Positions 18,860 to 27,331 of a stretch of DNA of 27,480 nucleotides are shown piece by piece. Under the pieces are notes generated by a model, which saw only the letters and a program-made list of their open reading frames with translations, ran no database searches and was not told the origin of the DNA. The translations under genes were made by a program, and so were the position numbers. Origin of the DNA: an uncultured bacterium (GTDB taxonomy: Bacteria; Verrucomicrobiota; Lentisphaeria; Victivallales; Victivallaceae); the NCBI GenBank assembly GCA_900551245.1, contig URVC01000062.1:1-27480 (forward strand), written 5' to 3'. Position 1 is the stretch's first letter. The number at the start of each line of letters is the position of its first letter.

Positions 18860-19117
18860 ATGGAGGCGGTTCGGGAGCTCCGAGGGCAGGATCTCGCCGT
18901 CAACGACTCCGACGGGGAGCACCGCAAATGCCAGCTGGTGTGGAGCGGGAATCAGGAGAGCTACCGGGACCGTTCCCACTTCCGTCTGCTCCGCTTCGCT
19001 GATTTTAAAAAAAGTGAGACGCACGACGCATTTCTTCCTTGTTTTTCGAGATTTCCGCTGTACGGTAAACGCAGTAAAGGAGCGGCGAATTCAGAATCCC
19101 TGCCGGGCTCGAAATGA
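18860..19117 (+). pseudogene. Possible small ORF or gene remnant before the third regulator
   Basis: An open frame of 85 codons plus stop runs from the ATG at 18860 (or from TTG 18818, overlapping the previous stop codon) to a TGA that overlaps the next gene's ATG as ATGA. The first 50 or so codons are visibly GC-rich and encode a charged, soluble-looking peptide (LVWSGNQESYRDRSHFRLL). No family was recognised. An opposite-strand frame (18785-19024) is also open. It may be a translationally coupled small gene, which would explain why the regulator lacks a ribosome-binding site, or a decayed fragment. A promoter-like element at 19039-19066 lies within it, which argues against a functional gene. 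Confidence 0.25.
19039..19066 (+). promoter_or_regulatory. Putative promoter of the third regulator gene
   Basis: TTGTTT (19039-19044) and TACGGT (19061-19066) are 16 bases apart. The match is weak by sigma70 consensus, but the surrounding 50 bases (19031-19080) align without gaps to 10042-10091, and the CTTGTTTT start is shared with the putative pnp promoter. It would give a leader of about 40 bases. Confidence 0.35.
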
Positions 19118-20187
19118 GAAACTACCGAAAACTTGCGGATGTTCACAAGGAGTTGCGCGAACTGGTCTTTTCTAGGCGCGTAAAAGGTGAGACTCGTCTC
19201 GACGGCGAACGGAGTCTCGCCGAGTTGCTTCATACCGGGCGTCCTACCGTCAACAAGGCGCTTCGGCTGCTGGAGGAGGACGGCCTGATCCAGCGGACGA
19301 AGAGCGGTGTGGTGATCGAGCCACTCCGGCAGAAATTCCGCTACGCCTATGTCGCGGCGGTGCACATGATCAACAATACCTTCTGGTTTTCTGCCTACAA
19401 GGAGCTCTGGCTGGAGCTGGAGCGGCTGGCCGGACGGTGCGGCATCGGGATCGAACTGCTCCCCTATGACTCCGACCTGCCGGAACAGTTGCCCGAGTTT
19501 CAAGCTCGACTGACTAATTTTGATGCGGTCTTTTTCTCGTTTGCCTTTTTCTCGAAGGAGTTCTTCGAAAATCTGCTGCGGCAGGAGGGGCCGAAAGTTT
19601 TCTTTCTATCGGAACTTCTTACGCAGGAGGGATTTCCGCTGTATGCGCTGGATAATTTCGAGTCCGGCGCCATGGCGGCGCGCATTCTGCTGGAGCGAGG
19701 GTACCGTCATCCCGCGCTGCTGGCGCCGAAAATCAACACATCATCCATCGATTTTCGACGTCGTATCGACGGGTTTTCCTCCGTCATGGAGGAAGCGGAT
19801 TCTCCCTTTCAACTCTTTTCCTCAAAACTTCTGGCGGGAGTGGAGGAGCTGAGTCTGTTGCAGCAATGTGTTACCCAGCTTGCCCGTCGGGGGTTTGACA
19901 GTATTTTTTTTCTGGATGATCAATGGGTTATGCTGTGCGAGCCGTTGATCGAAGCGGGAATGACGCCGGAATTCGGAATTCTCGCCTTTGACGGCAACAT
20001 GACCGCCAGTACCCATACCCCGCCAATTGATACGGTTACCCCCGGAACCATTCCGCTGGCTCGGAAAGTCTGTGAAATCATCTTCGACTGGGAGACCGGA
20101 TATTTTCGTTATGACCCGTCTGTCCACTTTCGGATCGCTCCAGAATACCTTCGAGGCAGGACCTTGCGTCCCTGTGAAAATTGCTGA
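19114..20187 (+). CDS. GntR-type DNA-binding / LacI-like effector-domain regulator
   Basis: A 357-residue regulator with an N-terminal winged helix (about 5-75; SLAELLHTGRPTVNKALRLL is the helix-turn-helix) and a LacI-like effector domain (about 78-350). The effector half is divergent: YALDNFESGAMAARILLERG corresponds to the usual VDN-x-x-G segment, and GILAFDGNM replaces the common GFDD-type motif. The only in-frame ATG is at 19114; upstream codons back to a TAA at 19075 give no alternative start, and AAAGGAG at 19076-19082 is too far away to serve as a normal ribosome-binding site. Translation may depend on the overlapping upstream frame (ATGA). It precedes a pseudopilin-like gene and a large secreted glycosidase, the probable targets. 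Confidence 0.88.
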   Translation: MRNYRKLADVHKELRELVFSRRVKGETRLDGERSLAELLHTGRPTVNKALRLLEEDGLIQRTKSGVVIEPLRQKFRYAYVAAVHMINNTFWFSAYKELWLELERLAGRCGIGIELLPYDSDLPEQLPEFQARLTNFDAVFFSFAFFSKEFFENLLRQEGPKVFFLSELLTQEGFPLYALDNFESGAMAARILLERGYRHPALLAPKINTSSIDFRRRIDGFSSVMEEADSPFQLFSSKLLAGVEELSLLQQCVTQLARRGFDSIFFLDDQWVMLCEPLIEAGMTPEFGILAFDGNMTASTHTPPIDTVTPGTIPLARKVCEIIFDWETGYFRYDPSVHFRIAPEYLRGRTLRPCENC

Positions 20188-20265
20188 AGTGGTAATATTT
20201 TATCTGTTTTCAAAGAAAATAGAGCCGATACTACTTTTTTCCTGTTTTTTTTTCAAAAAAAACTG

Positions 20266-20294
20266 TTGCAGTTCTCCTGATTTTATTGTATAAT
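20266..20294 (+). promoter_or_regulatory. Promoter of the second pseudopilin/GH42-like operon
   Basis: TTGCAG (20266-20271) and TATAAT (20289-20294) are 17 bases apart. Long T and A tracts at about 20233-20262 lie directly upstream and could act as an UP element or a bent curved-DNA segment. Transcription would start near 20301, leaving a leader of about 95 bases. Confidence 0.8.
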
Positions 20295-20394
20295 TTACCT
20301 AGAGGCAGGCCGTGCTCGAAGTTGCCACCGGCAATGAAAAATTTGGAATAGGCGGGTGGAATCGGCTGCGAAACCATGTCAGAGGGAGGACGGA

Positions 20395-21090
20395 ATGAAG
20401 AAAGCAAAACAGAGCATTTATTTTACTCTTATTGAATTATTAATAGTTATTGCGATCATTGCGATTCTGGCGGCTCTCCTGTTGCCGGCGTTGAATAAGG
20501 CGCGGGCTCGGGCCCGGGATGCTTCTTGTTCCGGAAATCTCCGGCAGATCGCTCTCGCACTGCAGGGTTATACCAATGACAATCAAGGTTTTGTGATGGC
20601 CTTTATGGATATCAATCAAAATTATCGGAAATGGCAGACCGCACTGATGCCCTATCTTTATTCGGGAGAAAATATAACGCTAGGCGGAGGAGATGCTTAC
20701 TTGGTCGACGGTATTCCACGCCCGATTTTCCGCTGTCCCGCGCAGCCACAGGAGCCGACCGGTGTATCGAGGCGCAGCAATTACGGAGTGAATCAGTTTG
20801 TTTTTTCCCCAACGAGTGTAAACTGCAATCCTCAAATCTGGCGAATCAAGGCGCCCAGCCGCCGGATGCTGGTAATGGATCGACAATCCACGCCATCGGA
20901 GACTACGACCGACACTGACATCAGTTCATGTTTGCAACTGGGAAGACGTCACGGCAGCAACAGCGGTCCCAACATCTCCTTTGCCGATGGTCATCAGGAG
21001 ATGAGGAGAGTTTCTTCCATTCCTGCGCCTGGCTTCTGCTATTCTATCAGCGACGCCAACTATATCTGGGGGCAGAGATGTAAGTTTTGA
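20395..21090 (+). CDS. Pseudopilin-like protein
   Basis: A 231-residue protein with a prepilin-like N-terminus: nine-residue leader MKKAKQSIY, then FTLIELLIVIAIIAILAA at 10-27 with Glu14 at +5, followed by LLLPALNKARARARDASC, the spacing seen in the other pseudopilin. The residue before the cleavage point is Tyr9 instead of Gly. Near the C-terminus His186 and Asp198-Gly199 give an H-x11-DG variant of the H-x9-DG motif. GGAGGA four bases before the ATG at 20395 supports this start over an in-frame ATG at 20356. It lies 207 bases after the regulator gene, has its own promoter, and is followed after 62 bases by a secreted glycosidase, mirroring the 13379 gene. Confidence 0.92.
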   Translation: MKKAKQSIYFTLIELLIVIAIIAILAALLLPALNKARARARDASCSGNLRQIALALQGYTNDNQGFVMAFMDINQNYRKWQTALMPYLYSGENITLGGGDAYLVDGIPRPIFRCPAQPQEPTGVSRRSNYGVNQFVFSPTSVNCNPQIWRIKAPSRRMLVMDRQSTPSETTTDTDISSCLQLGRRHGSNSGPNISFADGHQEMRRVSSIPAPGFCYSISDANYIWGQRCKF

Positions 21091-21152
21091 GCGGAGAAAA
21101 TTTCGACAGAAACAACCACAGACAATATCGAACCAATCAGAAAGTAACCACC

Positions 21153-24100
21153 ATGAAACAAAGATCTATTGTTGCCAGCACATTTTTCGCTCTGGCCCTT
21201 CCTCTGGTCGGCGGGAACAACCTCTATGAAAACCCCGGGTTCGAAAGCTGGAATCCAGAGAAAAATCTCCCTTCCGCCCGCACCTGGCGATGGAGTCTGC
21301 CGAAACAGGGGTTTGCCGTCATGGAGCGTTCGAACAATGAGAAATACAGCGGCGAGTATTCGCTTCACCTGAAGGATTCCGACGACGGACTTTCCAACAG
21401 CGGTCTGGGGTATGTGATCAGTAGCGCTGACGCACGCCGATATCGGGGGCGGGTGATGCACTTTTCCGCCCGGGTCAAACAGCTTTCCGCCTCCAGACCG
21501 AAAGTGGTTGGAATTTCCCTCTTTGTCCGGGGGGCGAAGCCCCACTATGCAATGGCGATGGTGGATGCCGCCGGGCCTACCGACTGGGGATTGCTGAAAA
21601 CCAGCATTCGGCTGCCGGAAGACACCACGGTCATTATCGCCTATTTGCAATGCGCCGATGGATTTCGGAACACTGCGGAGGCTCTGTTTGACGATGTCGT
21701 TCTGACGGTGGATGAGGCGCCGGAAGTGACGGGGAGCGCGCCGCAGCCGGTGGCGGAGAAGAAGAGCGGGGGAATGGTTGCTCCCGGCAAAGTCTGTCTT
21801 TCTCTCTATCCGGCCCCGCCCAGCTGGCGGGTTCGCGCCTGGGGCGGGCTGGTCTGGCGCGACAAGGTCGGCAGCCGGCCGGAGATGCGGTTTGAGATTC
21901 CCCGGCGGAGTTCCGCGTTTGCCGGGGTTTCTGTGGAGACTGACTACCTTGACCGTCGGTACAACCTCGCAAATCTCCCGCTGGACAAGATTTTTCTGGA
22001 GTTTCTGCTCTCGAAAAATCTACCTGTCGCCATCCGGATGACGGAGGGGCGACAGATCCGCCTTGGCGGTGGAACTCCGGCGGGGAAAGGGTTTCTCTAT
22101 CAAGTGCCGCTTTCCCAATTCCAGCTCAGGGAGCTCCGGTTCAGCGGCGTGACCATCCAGTTTCCGGAACCGATTGCGGCGGGTTCGACGCTGGAGCTCT
22201 CCGGACTGGCATTGCGGACGGAGGCGGAGCTTTCGTCTCTTTCATATGTTAAGGTGCCGGAGGTTGAAGCGTACCGGGCGTCCTATTGGAAGAAGCAGGA
22301 ATTCGTCAAAGACAACTGGACCCGGCCGGAAATTCGCAACGGGACCTGGTATCTCAATGGGAAACCCTATTTTTTTCTTGGCCCGTGGATCTACAACGAC
22401 AACCATGGCAACTGGAACAAGGACGCGAATCCGTTGAACATCTCTCACATCGCCTACCGCGAAGCACCGTCGGAGGAGGTGTGGCGGGTGATGGGATTCA
22501 ATTCGGCACAGATTTCCGCCGCTCACAGTCAACCGGGTGCCGCCATCTACGGGTTACCGGTTCACCGGAACTTTCAAACGGTGGAGCAGCGAATCACGGA
22601 TTACTTCCAACGGCTCGGGGCGACGCCGCTGGTGCTGGATTTCGCATTCGGATTCAATCGTATGATCGAAGCGGAAGATCCGGCAAAATACAAGGAACTT
22701 GACCAGCGGAAGGGTTCCTGGCATGGATTTATTCTATTCTGCCCGGAAAATCCGGAGGGAGACCGGTACTATCAGAGCTACTATCTCGGCGGAGTGAAGG
22801 CGGCGTTGAAAAACCGGGCGAACGTCTTTGTCTACGAACTCTTCAACGAGTCTGCCTACAACTGTGAATGCCGGTTCAACGCCCGGGAGTTCGCCCGCCG
22901 GATGGAGAAAAAATATGGTACGATTCAGAAAGCCAATGCCGTGTGGGGAACGCTGTTTGAGGATTTCGGCGAAGTTGCGGAGGTGTCAAACTTTCAGATC
23001 TACCGCAAATTGTGGTCGGACTGGTGCCGTTTCTCTGCCGACCGCTACGCGGAGCTCCTCAAAAAATACGCCGCTCTGATCCGCACGGTCGACCGGCGGC
23101 CGAATGTCTATTTTACCGAACAGGCATGGGGAGCGCCGCCATCTCAGCCGGGAATGGACTACCGCAGAATCGCGGAGGTGCTGGATGTTCTCACGCTGGA
23201 GGGGGGCTGGCAGTATGGATTCAACTCCAATCTGGTCGCGCGCAATGAAATGGAGGAGATCGTGATGAGCGGCGGCAGCAATCATTGGTTCAACTGTGAC
23301 TTCTTTCAGGCGCTGGCGAAGGGCCGGAAGCCGGTGATGAACGATGAACACTACTGCCTCCGGTCGGAAAACGGGCTCCGGGTGCCGAGCCGCGAGGAGG
23401 ATATGATTACCTCGCTGTGGATGGAGATTCTTCACGGAGTCTCCTCGAACTACACCTATGTCTGGGACAAACGCGCGTGGGAGTGGAAGAGCTTCGAACA
23501 GGCGAAAGCCAATGTGATTCACCCCTCCTACCGCTCCTCCTCATTGCTCAATCCCTACAACTGGCCGGTATCTGAGCTGGATGCCTTTCAACAGTTCCGC
23601 CGGGAGTTCGAACCCTATCTGGAGAAGGTGATGCCGTTTCCCCGCACCAAACCGGCGACGGTGGCGGTCTTCTTCTCCTATCCGACAATGCAGATGCAGC
23701 CCTACTACTCCTGGAAATTCATGAAGCGGATGGTCCACTGGTACAGCACGCTGCTGCATGCGCAGTTCCCGGTCAAAGTGGTTTTCGAAGAGGAACTCGC
23801 CGCCGGACTCGGCCCCGAAGTGCAGGCGCTGATCTTCCCCGCCGCCGACTATGCGACGCCGGAAACGGTGCGCCATGCGGAGGCGTTCCGCCGCCGGGGA
23901 GGGGTGGTGATTGCCGAACGGAATGCGCTTCGCATGGATGAGTACTCCCGCGCGCTGCCGGCGGAGAAGGAATTTCTGCGCATCGATGCGGAGACGCCGG
24001 AGCAGATGATTCCGATTCTGCAGAAGAACAACGTGAAGCGCTACGGCACCATCACGCCCGCCGACGGCAAGGGGGCGATCCGGATGACCGATCTTCAGAT

Positions 24101-25088
24101 CGTCGATCGCGGCGACTTCAAGCTGGTGTTTCTGGTGGCGATGGGGGATCCTGCGGTCCGGCTGGCGAAGGTGTCGCTGAATCTGGAGGATGGCGGCAGT
24201 TTCTACCTCTGCGACGCGATCCGGCGGCGAATCCTGCTCAACGGCAAGAAGGAGTGCTGGAGCGCGGAGGAGCTGCGCCGCGGCTTTGAAGTGGTTCTGC
24301 CGTCGCAGCAGCGGGTGGTGCTGACGCTGGAGCGGACCCGCCCCGCCGGAATGGAACAGAGTGTCTCTGTTGAAGCGCTTCGCGAGGAGTTCCGGCAGCA
24401 GCAGCGACAGGAACAGCCTGCGCTGGCCGCTTTTGCCGCCGAGCGAAAGCGGTTGCAGAAGGTCTATCAGGAGGAACGCATCTGGCACGGCGTCAATGCG
24501 GAAAAGTGCGTCAAACTGGATCTCTCCGGCTTCGTCAATATGGCGTTCCGGGATGAGATCGCCGGCGACCGGAAGGGGGGCTGGTTCGATCAGGGCGGCA
24601 ACGATTTTGCGAACATGCCGCTGGGGGACCGGGTGTTCGCCGGGGTGCCGTTCCGCATCATCGACCCTGCCGCCAACGGGAATAAGGGCGTCATCGTCCT
24701 CGCCGGGAAAGAGCGGGATTACTTCCCCGCTGAGGTTTTGGGGATTCCGGTCAACCGGAAAGCGGCCGCACTCTATTTTCTCCATACGATGGGATGGGGA
24801 GAGAAGGGGCAGAAGGCACTCATCTACCGGATTCATTACGTGGATGGCTCTTCGCTGGAGATCCCCGTGGTAGGCGAGCGGGATATTTGCGGCTGGTGGG
24901 GCGCGAAGGCCGCGCCGAATGCGAAGATCGCCGTGGAGGTTCCCAACGCGCAGAAGGATGTGGTGAGCATGCAGTGTTTCCGCTGGCGGAATCCGCACCC
25001 GGAGAAGGAGATTCGTTCACTCGATGTGGTTTCCGCCCGGGAGAGTGCGGTTCCGGCGCTGGCCGCGGTCACCGTGGAGACTCCCTGA
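21153..25088 (+). CDS. Large secreted GH42-like (clan GH-A) glycosidase
   Basis: A 1311-residue exported protein, probably a beta-galactosidase or related beta-glycosidase. Residues 1-21 are a signal peptide. A carbohydrate-binding-module-like sandwich (about 24-200, starting NLYENPGFESW) is followed by a second beta domain (about 220-390) and a TIM barrel (about 400-830). Asn565-Glu566 in YELFNES is the expected acid/base pair and Glu732 in PVMNDEHY the expected nucleophile. A Rossmann-like segment (about 830-960) resembles the GH42 trimerisation domain. The C-terminal part (about 1120-1311) contains GGWFDQGGNDFANMPLGD and a final beta-sandwich, a module often attached to secreted proteins of PVC bacteria. 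The ATG at 21153 begins the signal peptide; the frame extends back to a TTG at 21087 overlapping the previous gene, but that would bury the signal. No strong ribosome-binding site is visible. Confidence 0.8.
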   Translation: MKQRSIVASTFFALALPLVGGNNLYENPGFESWNPEKNLPSARTWRWSLPKQGFAVMERSNNEKYSGEYSLHLKDSDDGLSNSGLGYVISSADARRYRGRVMHFSARVKQLSASRPKVVGISLFVRGAKPHYAMAMVDAAGPTDWGLLKTSIRLPEDTTVIIAYLQCADGFRNTAEALFDDVVLTVDEAPEVTGSAPQPVAEKKSGGMVAPGKVCLSLYPAPPSWRVRAWGGLVWRDKVGSRPEMRFEIPRRSSAFAGVSVETDYLDRRYNLANLPLDKIFLEFLLSKNLPVAIRMTEGRQIRLGGGTPAGKGFLYQVPLSQFQLRELRFSGVTIQFPEPIAAGSTLELSGLALRTEAELSSLSYVKVPEVEAYRASYWKKQEFVKDNWTRPEIRNGTWYLNGKPYFFLGPWIYNDNHGNWNKDANPLNISHIAYREAPSEEVWRVMGFNSAQISAAHSQPGAAIYGLPVHRNFQTVEQRITDYFQRLGATPLVLDFAFGFNRMIEAEDPAKYKELDQRKGSWHGFILFCPENPEGDRYYQSYYLGGVKAALKNRANVFVYELFNESAYNCECRFNAREFARRMEKKYGTIQKANAVWGTLFEDFGEVAEVSNFQIYRKLWSDWCRFSADRYAELLKKYAALIRTVDRRPNVYFTEQAWGAPPSQPGMDYRRIAEVLDVLTLEGGWQYGFNSNLVARNEMEEIVMSGGSNHWFNCDFFQALAKGRKPVMNDEHYCLRSENGLRVPSREEDMITSLWMEILHGVSSNYTYVWDKRAWEWKSFEQAKANVIHPSYRSSSLLNPYNWPVSELDAFQQFRREFEPYLEKVMPFPRTKPATVAVFFSYPTMQMQPYYSWKFMKRMVHWYSTLLHAQFPVKVVFEEELAAGLGPEVQALIFPAADYATPETVRHAEAFRRRGGVVIAERNALRMDEYSRALPAEKEFLRIDAETPEQMIPILQKNNVKRYGTITPADGKGAIRMTDLQIVDRGDFKLVFLVAMGDPAVRLAKVSLNLEDGGSFYLCDAIRRRILLNGKKECWSAEELRRGFEVVLPSQQRVVLTLERTRPAGMEQSVSVEALREEFRQQQRQEQPALAAFAAERKRLQKVYQEERIWHGVNAEKCVKLDLSGFVNMAFRDEIAGDRKGGWFDQGGNDFANMPLGDRVFAGVPFRIIDPAANGNKGVIVLAGKERDYFPAEVLGIPVNRKAAALYFLHTMGWGEKGQKALIYRIHYVDGSSLEIPVVGERDICGWWGAKAAPNAKIAVEVPNAQKDVVSMQCFRWRNPHPEKEIRSLDVVSARESAVPALAAVTVETP

Positions 25089-25142
25089 CAATCCGAAAGA
25101 ATTCCCATGAGAGAGAATTGCGACTTTTCTTGCCCCAAAAGC

Positions 25143-25171
25143 TTGACATGATTCCGAATCCCGGCTAGAGT
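25143..25171 (+). promoter_or_regulatory. Promoter of the sialate O-acetylesterase gene
   Basis: A consensus TTGACA (25143-25148) is followed after 17 bases by TAGAGT (25166-25171), four of six matches to the -10 consensus. A better-looking TATAAA starts five bases later, but its 22-base spacing is too long. Transcription would start near 25178. Confidence 0.65.
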
Positions 25172-25220
25172 ATAAAAATCGGGGTTCAAGCCCGGTCAAT
25201 CAACAGGGAAAGGAAAATGT

Positions 25221-27272
25221 ATGGGCAGATTTCTGATGATGTTCGCCGCGCTGGCGTTTCTGGCGGCGGACGCGGTCGCGGTTCTCAAGGTCGATCCGGT
25301 CTTCTCCTCCAACATGGTGCTCCAGCAGGAGAGGCCGATCGCTTTCTTCGGCTCCGCCGATCCCGGGAGTTCCGTGACGGTCGAGTTCAACGGAAAAAAG
25401 GTGACCGTCAAGGCCGGTGACGACGGCAAATGGCGCGCCGAGTTCCCGGCGGTGAAGGCGGGGGAAACCGCCTATACGGTCCGGATTTCCGACGGGAAGA
25501 AGAGCGTGACCCTCAACGACGTTCTGGTCGGCGAGGTGTGGTTCTGCTCCGGCCAGTCCAACATGCAGATGCCGGTCGGCAAGGTCTTCCGCCGCGGCTG
25601 GTCGGCCGAGAACTGCGAAGAAGAGGTGCGCAACGCCACCGATCCGCAGATCCGCTACGCCTTTCAGCGGCTGGTCTCCTCGCAGACCGACCGGCAGCCC
25701 GCCCGCTATTCTCAGGCGACGGGCTGGGTGAAGTGTTCGCCGGACGTCGCCCATTACTTCAGCGCGACGGCCTATTTCTTCGGCCGGAAACTGCGGCAGG
25801 ATCTCAAGGTGCCGATCGGCCTCGTCAACGCCTCCTGGGGCGGTACCCGGATTGAACCGTGGATCTCTGAAGAGGGCTACAAACAGGCCGGGCTGGACCA
25901 CGAAGCCGGGCAGATCGACCGCTTCAAGATGACGCCCGAGGAGAAGAAGGCGTTCGAAGCGAAGGAGCAGGAGCGGTTCAGCCGCGAGATGGCGGCGTGG
26001 TACCCGAACTTCGAAAAGGCGGAAGCCGCGGCGAAGAGCCGGGCCGCCGGATGGGCGGATCCCGCCTTCGACGACTCCGCGTGGAAGAAGTGGAACAATC
26101 AGGACCGCTACAACAAGTTCGTCGTCCGCTGGTACCGGATGAAGTTCCAGCTGCCGAAGTCGATGCAGAACCAGAAGGTTCGTCTCTCCATCGGCAAGGT
26201 CGGCGAAACCGCCGACGTCTATCTCAACGGCAAACGGATCGGCGGTTGGAAGCCGTTCGACGCGGAGAAGAGCAAGCGGATTTCGCTTGAGCTCGCCGCC
26301 GACGCGTTCCAGCCGGGAGAGAATGTAATCGCCGTGCGGACCGAGAACTTCTTCAACTCCTCGACCACCAACAATATGAACAGCATCCGGCAGGCCCGCC
26401 TCTCCGCCGGCAAGGCGAGGTTCGCGCTCAACAAGTGGGTGCAGGCCGATGAGTACAACGAACGGCAGCAGCCGATTGCCGGGAAACGCGCCCCGGGATT
26501 CATCAACATTCCCTACAAGAGCCACCAGTTCCCCGGCGCGCTCTACAACGGCATGACCGACGCCTGGACCAAACTCCCGGTGCGCGGCGTGATCTGGTAT
26601 CAGGGGTGCTCCAACGCCGGGCAGCAGCACTACTATCCGCTGCACAAGGCGCTGATTGCCGACTGGCGCGCGAAGTGGAACAACCCTGACATGCCGTTCC
26701 TGATCGTCCAGCTCGCCGGATACGAACCCGGCCGCGCCAACAACTGGAAAAACTCCGACCCCAACCGCCCCTCCGGCTACGCGCTGACACGGGACATTCA
26801 ACAGCAGATGCTGAAGATTCCGAACGTCGGTCTCGCTTGTGCGATTGACATCGGCGAGGCGGCGAACATCCACCCGGCCAACAAGCAGGATGTCGGTCGC
26901 CGTCTGGCGCTGGAGGCGGAGCGGATCGCCTACGGGAAGAAGATCGTCAGCCGCGGCCCGCTCTTCCGCGCGGCGAAGGAGGAAAACGGTGCGCTCCGGG
27001 TGAGCTTCGACAACGCCGAGGGCGGACTCAAGACCTCCGACGGCAAGGCGCCGAACGGATTCGCCGTGGCTGGCGCGGATAAGAAGTTCGTCTGGGCCGA
27101 TGCGAAGATCGACGGCGATACGGTGCTGGTGAGTTCTCCGTCGGTTCCGGCTCCGAAATATGTCCGTTACGCCTACGTCGGTTATCGCGGGGACTGCAAC
27201 CTCCGCAACCAGGCGGATCTGCCCGCTTATCCGTTCCGTTCGGATGCGATTGATTACGCCGCCGTGAAATAA
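25221..27272 (+). CDS. Secreted sialate O-acetylesterase
   Basis: A 683-residue SGNH-type esterase of the sialate O-acetylesterase (SASA) family, expected to remove O-acetyl groups from sialic acids or related acetylated sugars outside the cytoplasm. A signal peptide spans 1-20 (cleavage after AVA). The nucleophile is Ser113 in CSGQSNMQMP. The block NASWGGTRIEPW (about 202-213) supplies oxyanion residues, and Asp543 and His551 in DIGEAANIHPANK complete the catalytic site. A galactose-binding-like insertion occupies about 278-375 (YLNGKRIGGW), an arrangement common in the family. GVIWYQGCSNAG is another conserved block. AAAGGA six bases before the ATG fixes the start. The gene has its own promoter and terminator, so it is transcribed separately. 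Deacetylation would make O-acetylated sialic acids accessible to sialidases. Confidence 0.93.
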   Translation: MGRFLMMFAALAFLAADAVAVLKVDPVFSSNMVLQQERPIAFFGSADPGSSVTVEFNGKKVTVKAGDDGKWRAEFPAVKAGETAYTVRISDGKKSVTLNDVLVGEVWFCSGQSNMQMPVGKVFRRGWSAENCEEEVRNATDPQIRYAFQRLVSSQTDRQPARYSQATGWVKCSPDVAHYFSATAYFFGRKLRQDLKVPIGLVNASWGGTRIEPWISEEGYKQAGLDHEAGQIDRFKMTPEEKKAFEAKEQERFSREMAAWYPNFEKAEAAAKSRAAGWADPAFDDSAWKKWNNQDRYNKFVVRWYRMKFQLPKSMQNQKVRLSIGKVGETADVYLNGKRIGGWKPFDAEKSKRISLELAADAFQPGENVIAVRTENFFNSSTTNNMNSIRQARLSAGKARFALNKWVQADEYNERQQPIAGKRAPGFINIPYKSHQFPGALYNGMTDAWTKLPVRGVIWYQGCSNAGQQHYYPLHKALIADWRAKWNNPDMPFLIVQLAGYEPGRANNWKNSDPNRPSGYALTRDIQQQMLKIPNVGLACAIDIGEAANIHPANKQDVGRRLALEAERIAYGKKIVSRGPLFRAAKEENGALRVSFDNAEGGLKTSDGKAPNGFAVAGADKKFVWADAKIDGDTVLVSSPSVPAPKYVRYAYVGYRGDCNLRNQADLPAYPFRSDAIDYAAVK

Positions 27273-27291
27273 CCGGACGTTCTCTTTTTGC

Positions 27292-27331
27292 GCGTCCCCG
27301 CCGGTTCTCGTGACCGCGGGGGCGCTTTTTT
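27292..27331 (+). terminator. Rho-independent terminator after the esterase gene
   Basis: GCGTCCCCGC (27292-27301) pairs with GCGGGGGCGC (27316-27325) including one T-G pair, with an inner GGT/ACC extension in the loop. Six T residues follow (27326-27331). It begins 20 bases after the esterase stop codon. Confidence 0.88.

Noticed and set aside
20356..20394. Earlier in-frame ATG for the second pseudopilin
   Set aside because: It would add 13 residues before the prepilin leader; the ATG at 20395 follows GGAGGA and gives a normal short leader.
21087..21152. TTG start for the GH42-like gene overlapping the pseudopilin stop
   Set aside because: It would put 22 polar residues before a clear signal peptide that starts at the ATG at 21153.
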